Source: CAJQQK01 sp049116495 (GTDB lineage: Bacteria; Pseudomonadota; Alphaproteobacteria; Rhizobiales; Hyphomicrobiaceae). From it: a stretch of 9,868 nucleotides of DNA. A program made the position numbers and the translations under genes. Positions 5,989 to 9,868 of this stretch are shown in pieces (the stretch's first letter is position 1; every line of letters begins with the position of its first letter). Under the pieces are notes generated by a model. That model did no database searches and was not told the origin of the DNA. It saw nothing but the letters and a program-made list of their open reading frames with translations. Location: positions 1 to 9,868 of the forward strand of contig JAGDYV010000087.1 of the NCBI GenBank assembly GCA_049116495.1, written 5' to 3'.

Positions 5989-6657
5989 TCAGGCCGATGC
6001 CTTGATGCGATCGACCGTCGCCTGGCGCAAACGCTGCTTCGTCGTCGCAAACGCGGTGCGGTCCAGTTCACCGAGCGCCCTGGCGGTTGCCATCACTGTC
6101 GCATCAAACACGCCTGGTGCCACCGCGCGATCGAGATAGCCGATCCGCACGGCATCATCCGGCGTGTAGATGTTGGCGGAAATAACCGCATTGGTCAGCT
6201 CCGTCGGCGGGATCCGATCGCGCGCCAGTTCGAGTGCCGGTTGCGGCAACGATAACCCGATCGCCGTCTCGTTGAGCCCGACCTTGAAATCGCCCGCAAC
6301 ACCAATGCGCGCATCACCGGCCAGCAACAGTACGGCGCCCATGGCCATCGCATGCCCGGTGCATGCGAAAACCACTGGCAGCGGCGAGAGGTAGAGCCTC
6401 AGCGCAAGTTCCATACCGGCCTGGCGCATCGTGGCTTTCAATGCTTCATCAGCGCCACGAATGATCTTGAGGTCGAAGCCGCCGCAAAACACACCCGGCC
6501 GGCCGCGGATCACCACGGCACGAGCGTCCTTGTCCGCGCGATCGAGTGCCGCATTGAGCGCAGCCGACATCGCCGGCGCCATCGCGTTCGCCTTACCGTC
6601 ATCCATTGTCACGACGGCGACGCCATCATCAACAGTATAGCTCACGATCTCCGACAT
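5989..6657 (-). CDS. Enoyl-CoA hydratase/isomerase (crotonase) family protein
   Basis: 222 residues, slightly short for a crotonase (usually about 250-260). It resembles the subgroup I remember as PRK06213, which begins MSELVSY. Crotonase-fold enzymes act on acyl-CoA thioesters in the cytoplasm and stabilise an enolate. Seen: MDDGKANAM (18-26), oxyanion-hole motif VFCGGFDLK (56-64), second motif GHAMAMGAVLLLAGD (101-115), and VGLNETAIGLSLP (126-138). Glu130 matches catalytic Glu164 of rat enoyl-CoA hydratase. The position of the other catalytic glutamate, Glu144, is Val109, so ordinary two-glutamate hydration is doubtful; an isomerase, one-glutamate hydratase or other lyase is possible. The start at 6657 is chosen because AGGGAG (6664-6669) precedes it by 6 nt. 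It is the promoter-proximal gene of the minus-strand pair with the second LLM oxidoreductase. Confidence 0.9.
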   Translation of the reverse strand: MSEIVSYTVDDGVAVVTMDDGKANAMAPAMSAALNAALDRADKDARAVVIRGRPGVFCGGFDLKIIRGADEALKATMRQAGMELALRLYLSPLPVVFACTGHAMAMGAVLLLAGDARIGVAGDFKVGLNETAIGLSLPQPALELARDRIPPTELTNAVISANIYTPDDAVRIGYLDRAVAPGVFDATVMATARALGELDRTAFATTKQRLRQATVDRIKASA

Positions 6658-6663
6658 CGGCGT

Positions 6664-6669
6664 CTCCCT
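6664..6669 (-). promoter_or_regulatory. Ribosome-binding site of the crotonase-family gene
   Basis: AGGGAG on the minus strand, 6 nt before the ATG at 6657. It rules out the long upstream reading-frame extension, which reads as Cys/Arg-rich non-protein-like sequence. Confidence 0.65.
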
Positions 6670-6788
6670 AGTGTGCTGGATCGAACACTTGCTTCCGGGT
6701 GAACGCCGGATCGTGGTCGTGAATCCATAACACGAGCGTAAAATTGCGCGGCGTTCGACACCTACTATGACCGTCGCAGCCCACCGCG

Positions 6789-6798
6789 TGCAATTGCA
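6789..6798. promoter_or_regulatory. Perfect 10-bp palindrome in a divergent promoter region, candidate operator
   Basis: TGCAATTGCA lies in the 257-bp space between the divergent crotonase (start 6657) and methyltransferase (start 6915) genes. AT-centred perfect palindromes at such positions often bind dimeric regulators, but no regulator gene is in the window and no second copy is visible in this spacer. I could not assign confident -35/-10 boxes on either strand. Confidence 0.25.
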
Positions 6799-6914
6799 TC
6801 CCGGATAACCATACCTGCCACACTGCTTCCCACTTGCGCTCATACCCGCGAAACAGGGAAACTGACGACTATCCCGCTCACCGCCTTTATACCGGGCTGA
6901 AAGGTCAAACACCG

Positions 6915-7928
6915 ATGACGGCTTCCGACACCCCACGCTCGCAAACCACCACCGTACGCCTACAGAACATCGCGCAATCGTACGGCCAGTCCGCCGCCCT
7001 GATGGCCGCCGTCGAACTCAGCATATTCACCGCGATCAGCGACGGCGCCGGTACGTTCCAGGAAGTCGCCGACAAACTCGGCCTGCACCCGACCAACGCC
7101 GAACGCCTGATCGTCCTTCTAAGCGCCGCCGGCCTGACCGAAGTCGTTGACGGGCGCCTGCGCAATGCCGAGGATACCGAACGCTTTCTCGTCGAGGGAA
7201 AGCCCGGCTACATGGGCCCGTGGATCACCTTCACCAAGCCGCAGTGGAATGAGTGGGGCCGCCTCGCCGATCACCTGCGCGTCACCGACCTCAAGGACCT
7301 CGGTTCGATCGGCGAGATCACCGTCGAGGATGCGCGGCGCTACCACGCCTCGACGTTCTCGATTGGCATGGGTGCCGGCCGACGCTTCGTGCGCCACGTC
7401 GATCTGTCCAATCGCACCAAAATCATGGACATCGGCGGCGGCTCCGGCGCCTACTGCATCAACGCCGCCACCACGCACGACCACATCAAGGCCGTCGTCC
7501 TCGATCTCGCGCCGGTGTGCGAAGTCACCCGCGACTATCTCGCCGAGCACGGCGTCGCCGACCGCGTCACGGCCCAGCCCTGTGACTTCACCAAGGACCC
7601 GTTCCCGGACGACTGCGATGTCGCGATCATGGCCTCGAACCTGCCGATGTACGACCGCGACGTGATCGGAGACGTCATCACCAAGGCCTACAACGCGCTG
7701 CTGCCCGGGGCTGAAATGCACCTGATCGGCGAGATGACCAACAACGACCGCACCGGCCCCTGGGGTCCCGCCTACTGGGGCCTCGGCCAGGCGATTTCGG
7801 AATCGAAAGGCCTCGCCCATTCCGAGGCCGACGTGCTCGGCTACTTCGCGGCCGCCGGCTTCAAGCGCACAGAACTCGTCGATTTCATCCCCGGCTCCCT
7901 CGGCCGCGTGGTGGGCTATAAGGAATAG
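6915..7928 (+). CDS. SAM-dependent methyltransferase, plant-type O-methyltransferase (family 2) architecture
   Basis: 337 residues, the usual length for this family. Seen: an N-terminal dimerisation/winged-helix region (residues ~14-100: ALMAAVELSIFTAI, a FQEVADKLGLHPTNAERLIVLLSAAG helix-turn-helix-like stretch, and a FLVEG segment). A C-terminal Rossmann domain follows, with SAM motif I IMDIGGGSGAY (170-180), acidic Asp197 at the end of strand 2 (VVLDLAP), and CDFTKDPFPDDCDVAIMASNL (223-243). It would methylate a hydroxyl or similar group on a small molecule. Odd: the segment SNLPMYDRDVIGDVI aligns with the usual VLHDW-type motif holding the general-base His, and the His position appears to be Tyr246. 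Catalysis may thus rely on another residue or the chemistry may differ. The start at 6915 has AAGG about 10 nt upstream; the upstream in-frame ATG at 6834 adds an unlikely Arg/Tyr-rich leader. Confidence 0.9.
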   Translation: MTASDTPRSQTTTVRLQNIAQSYGQSAALMAAVELSIFTAISDGAGTFQEVADKLGLHPTNAERLIVLLSAAGLTEVVDGRLRNAEDTERFLVEGKPGYMGPWITFTKPQWNEWGRLADHLRVTDLKDLGSIGEITVEDARRYHASTFSIGMGAGRRFVRHVDLSNRTKIMDIGGGSGAYCINAATTHDHIKAVVLDLAPVCEVTRDYLAEHGVADRVTAQPCDFTKDPFPDDCDVAIMASNLPMYDRDVIGDVITKAYNALLPGAEMHLIGEMTNNDRTGPWGPAYWGLGQAISESKGLAHSEADVLGYFAAAGFKRTELVDFIPGSLGRVVGYKE

Positions 7929-7932
7929 GTTT

Positions 7933-8033
7933 CCAAAGGGCAGCGCCCTTTGGCGGGGTTGTCAGGGGCGGTGCCCCTGACACATGAGGGGCTTCCAGCC
8001 CCTCAAACTCCCCTGCCAGGGACACGTCCCTGG
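7933..8033. repeat. Tandem array of four different short hairpins
   Basis: Four perfect palindromic stems follow one another in the spacer after the methyltransferase gene. (1) 7933-7941/7945-7953, CCAAAGGGC with GCCCTTTGG. (2) 7960-7969/7973-7982, TGTCAGGGGC with its complement. (3) 7985-7993/7997-8005, TGAGGGGCT with AGCCCCTCA. (4) 8016-8023/8026-8033, CCAGGGAC with GTCCCTGG. Loops are 2-3 nt. The stem sequences differ but share a run of three or four G pairing with C. I remember GC-rich strings of this style in intergenic regions of Rhodospirillales-like genomes, so it may be one copy of a dispersed element. It ends 18 nt before the next start codon, so it could shape expression of the downstream gene. 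Confidence 0.85.
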
Positions 8034-8038
8034 ACCCG

Positions 8039-8044
8039 AAAGGA
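8039..8044 (+). promoter_or_regulatory. Ribosome-binding site of the nitronate monooxygenase-family gene
   Basis: AAAGGA lies 7 nt before the ATG at 8052 and just 5 nt after the last of the four hairpins. It fixes the start: in-frame codons further upstream run through the hairpin array. Confidence 0.65.
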
Positions 8045-8051
8045 TCTGGCT

Positions 8052-9002
8052 ATGTTTCACACCGCGATCTGCGATCTGCTCGGCATTGAGGTGCCGATCC
8101 TGCAAGGCGCCATGCAGGGCGGCGGTGATGCGCGCCTGGTTGCGGCGGTAAGCAACGCCGGTGGCCTCGGCGTATTGCCGACCTTCCAGGGCACCGACAG
8201 CAAGCTGCGCGACGACATCGCCGCCGTCCGAGCCGCGACCGACAAGCCGTTCGGCGTCAACATCATGCCGATGGGCCCGGGCATCACCGAGCGCTGCGTC
8301 AACACCTGCGTCGAACTCGCCGTCCCTGTCGTCACCACCGGCCGTGCCGACCCCGGTGCCGATGCGGTCAGCACCCTCAAACAAGCCGGCATCAAGGTCG
8401 TCTCGGTGATCCCAACCGTCGAACACGCCCGACGCATGGAGGCCGAGGGCGTCGACGCCGTCGTCGCATCGGGGACGGAAGCCGGCGGCCACGTCGGCAC
8501 CGTCGCGACGCTGCCGCTCGTCCCCCAGGTCGTCGATGCGGTCTCGATCCCGGTTGTTGCGGCCGGCGGCATCGGCGACGGTCGCGGTTTCGTGGCAGCT
8601 CTCGCGCTCGGCGCCTGCGGCATCCAGATGGGTACGCGTTTCATGGCGACGGCCGAGTCCGGTCTCAACAGCTGGGGCCGCGCGCAACTTCTTGAGATGC
8701 GCGAGACCGACACGGTCGTCACGCGCGCCATGACCGGCGCCACCGTGCGCTGCATCCGCACGCCTGAGATCACCGCCCACGAAGACGCCCTCACAGCCGG
8801 TGCCCCCGCCGACGAACTGACGGCCTTGAAGCGCGCCGTCCGCGGCTCACGCAACGCCGGCTACGACGCGCGCCGCCAATCGGCAGCGGGCCAGGTCGCA
8901 GGCCTGATCCACGACGAACCGACAGTGGCGGATCTGATGGCGGGGATATTGGCCGATGCGCGGCGGATTGTTGGGGCGTTGCCGGCGGTGGTGGAGGGGT
9001 AG
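8052..9002 (+). CDS. Nitronate monooxygenase / NAD(P)H-dependent flavin oxidoreductase (NPD family)
   Basis: 316 residues, an FMN-binding TIM barrel of the 2-nitropropane dioxygenase family, which also includes FabK-type enoyl-ACP reductases. Seen: VPILQGAMQGG (14-24), the glycine-rich AVSNAGGLGVLP (32-43), FGVNIMPM (67-74), ASGTEAGGHVG (139-149) with His147 at the position of the conserved NMO histidine, PVVAAGGIGDGRG (167-179) and GIQMGTRFMATAES (190-203), the last two forming the FMN phosphate site. All main motifs are intact. Family members oxidise nitronates such as propionate 3-nitronate or reduce enoyl thioesters; the second role would suit a cluster with a crotonase and an SDR. The gene follows the methyltransferase by 123 bp on the same strand, but the hairpin array between them may uncouple their expression. 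Confidence 0.92.
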   Translation: MFHTAICDLLGIEVPILQGAMQGGGDARLVAAVSNAGGLGVLPTFQGTDSKLRDDIAAVRAATDKPFGVNIMPMGPGITERCVNTCVELAVPVVTTGRADPGADAVSTLKQAGIKVVSVIPTVEHARRMEAEGVDAVVASGTEAGGHVGTVATLPLVPQVVDAVSIPVVAAGGIGDGRGFVAALALGACGIQMGTRFMATAESGLNSWGRAQLLEMRETDTVVTRAMTGATVRCIRTPEITAHEDALTAGAPADELTALKRAVRGSRNAGYDARRQSAAGQVAGLIHDEPTVADLMAGILADARRIVGALPAVVEG

Positions 9003-9123
9003 ATGGTTATGTCGTGTGTTTGAATTGGAATTTTTTGAGTTACTTGATGTTCACGACACTTCGACAACAGAAATTCATAGTGGTTACAAGGTTTATTCAA
9101 GGTGAACGATATAGACAGCACCC

Positions 9124-9216
9124 GGGCAAGCGAAGATCATACCACTGGCTACGATACATAGAATAGAAATTCACTCAAAGTTGCACAACTCTCCAAGTGG
9201 TAACGAACGCTTGCCC
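9124..9216. repeat. Nested inverted repeat bounding a 93-bp element upstream of the 2H phosphoesterase gene
   Basis: The outer arms GGGCAAGCG (9124-9132) and CGCTTGCCC (9208-9216) are exact reverse complements. Inside them, TACCACT (9140-9146) and AGTGGTA (9196-9202) are also exact complements in the correct order. Together this gives imperfect terminal arms of about 23 and 21 nt around a 49-nt AT-rich centre. The whole could fold as one long hairpin in the leader of the gene starting at 9247, or be the ends of a small non-coding mobile element. I see no clear target-site duplication. Confidence 0.55.
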
Positions 9217-9246
9217 AGCTCTCGAACTCCATAAGACGACAGGCAA

Positions 9247-9750
9247 ATGGCTGGAGCTATTTCTCTAAGCGCAAATAATGACACGAGCGAACACATCGAA
9301 CAACTGTGGCGTGAGGTAGGTCGCTTTGAGTCTGCACCTTCGATGTCGTCGTTGAATTATCCGCCACATCTCACATTCGCCATTTACCAGCAGATTGAAG
9401 TCCTGTTACTTCAGGACGCCGTGGATCACGTCTTTCGTGACGTAACACCGCTCAGTTTGACGTTCGATGGCACCAGAAGCTTTGATGCATCACCGCAGAG
9501 CCAGAGTGATCTATTGCAGTTGCACGCTGCCATACACAAAAGAATCAATCCAATTGGCTGCCATGAACACTACCAACCCGACAGCTGGGTTCCGCACTGT
9601 ACTCTTGGAGCACAAATCACAGATAGCCGTCGCGATGAAGCGTTGGAGTTTGCTGGTAAGAGGATCGAACCGTTCAACGTCGTCTTCGACCGTGTTGACT
9701 GCATTTCATTTCCGCCCCTCCAAGTTGTGAGCAGTCTGAAGTTGGGCTGA
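9247..9750 (+). CDS. 2H phosphoesterase superfamily protein ('2'-5' RNA ligase' family)
   Basis: 167 residues, close to the usual 170-190 of this superfamily. Seen: two H-x-T motifs, PPHLTFAIY (His41, Thr43) and WVPHCTLG (His117, Thr119), about 76 residues apart as in the two-fold symmetric 2H fold. Both catalytic His-x-Thr pairs are intact. Family members act on 2',3'-cyclic or 2'-5' linked phosphates in RNA or nucleotides (LigT/ThpR, CPDase, AKAP7-like). The precise substrate is not predictable. The gene is less GC-rich than everything to its left, and codon third positions are mixed, which suggests recent acquisition. Its ribosome-binding site is weak (AGG, 3 nt before the ATG at 9247). 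It stands alone, with an AT-rich spacer in front and no cotranscribed neighbour in view. Confidence 0.8.
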   Translation: MAGAISLSANNDTSEHIEQLWREVGRFESAPSMSSLNYPPHLTFAIYQQIEVLLLQDAVDHVFRDVTPLSLTFDGTRSFDASPQSQSDLLQLHAAIHKRINPIGCHEHYQPDSWVPHCTLGAQITDSRRDEALEFAGKRIEPFNVVFDRVDCISFPPLQVVSSLKLG

Positions 9751-9756
9751 TTCCGG

Positions 9757-9868
9757 CTACCCAATTTTGTAACATGAGACAGTGGGCAACGTCCGTAGTT
9801 GGAGCAAGTTCGGCCGAACCCGCTCCTCGATGAGATCGACGCAATGGGCCCAGGCCGTGTGAGAATGT
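9757..9868 (-). CDS. Possible C-terminal end of a minus-strand gene, cut by the window edge
   Basis: From the right edge the minus strand stays open for about 36 codons and ends at TAG (9757-9759). The product includes TAWAHCVDLIEERVRPNLLQ followed by LRTLPTVSCYKIG. The AHCVDLIEERVRPNLLQLR part has helix-like composition. A second minus frame over the same bases is also open, which lowers confidence, and no family is recognised. If real, it converges on the 2H phosphoesterase gene with only 6 nt between the two stops. Confidence 0.25.
   Translation of the reverse strand, partial: HSHTAWAHCVDLIEERVRPNLLQLRTLPTVSCYKIG

Noticed and set aside
6658..6936. In-frame upstream extension of the crotonase gene giving about 93 extra residues
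   Set aside because: The extension is Cys/Arg-rich without family similarity, and a good ribosome-binding site precedes the ATG at 6657.
7119..7820. Long minus-strand frame opposite the methyltransferase gene
   Set aside because: Antisense shadow; the plus strand has a complete SAM-binding motif and a sensible start.
7933..8033. CRISPR-like array
   Set aside because: The hairpins have different stem sequences and no spacer-repeat alternation, and no cas genes are nearby.
7962..8854. Two long overlapping minus-strand frames opposite the nitronate monooxygenase gene
   Set aside because: Both are shadows rich in Asp/Gly/Arg or Ser/Thr/Ala; only the plus frame has the FMN-binding motifs.

Overview
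The window is GC-rich DNA, most likely from an alphaproteobacterium. Coding stretches use G or C strongly in third codon positions. The window opens inside a uvrB gene with a long Lys/Ala/Pro-rich N-terminal extension, which I associate with alphaproteobacteria. The intergenic spacers carry short palindromes of kinds I recall from that class. The organism call is inference; no rRNA or taxonomic marker is complete here.

Layout. (1) 1-778, minus: 5' part of uvrB, running off the left edge. (2) 902-1090, plus: a 62-residue small membrane-like protein, divergent from uvrB. (3) 1091-1501: a gap with at most one weak 43-codon ORF. (4) 1502-2518, minus: a secreted trypsin-like protease with an intact catalytic triad but an abnormal C-terminus. 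(5) 2718-4579, plus: a two-gene operon, an LLM-class (luciferase-like, F420/FMN-type) oxidoreductase of the Rv3520c type and a short-chain dehydrogenase. (6) 4580-5045: a convergent spacer with three inverted repeats and a possible gene remnant. (7) 5046-6657, minus: a second operon, a crotonase-fold enoyl-CoA hydratase-like protein followed by a second LLM-class oxidoreductase. (8) 6658-6914: divergent promoter region with a perfect 10-bp palindrome. (9) 6915-9002, plus: a SAM-dependent O-methyltransferase-like protein, four different hairpins in tandem, then a nitronate monooxygenase-family flavoprotein. (10) 9003-9868: a visibly AT-richer segment with a nested inverted repeat, a 2H phosphoesterase ('2'-5' RNA ligase' family) gene and, at the edge, the possible tail of a minus-strand gene.

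How the genes may work together. The core from 2718 to 9002 has two LLM oxidoreductases, an SDR, a crotonase, a methyltransferase and an FMN-dependent nitronate monooxygenase/enoyl-reductase-like protein. That is an accessory oxidoreductive set of the kind used on acyl-CoA or alicyclic/aromatic intermediates. No substrate can be named from sequence. No transporter, acyl-CoA ligase, regulator or F420 biosynthesis gene is visible in the window, so a shared pathway is a hypothesis. I found no CRISPR array, tRNA, rRNA, complete insertion sequence or recognisable defence island. The most unusual items are the protease lacking its normal C-terminal strands, the four-hairpin spacer and the nested inverted repeat ahead of the 2H phosphoesterase gene.
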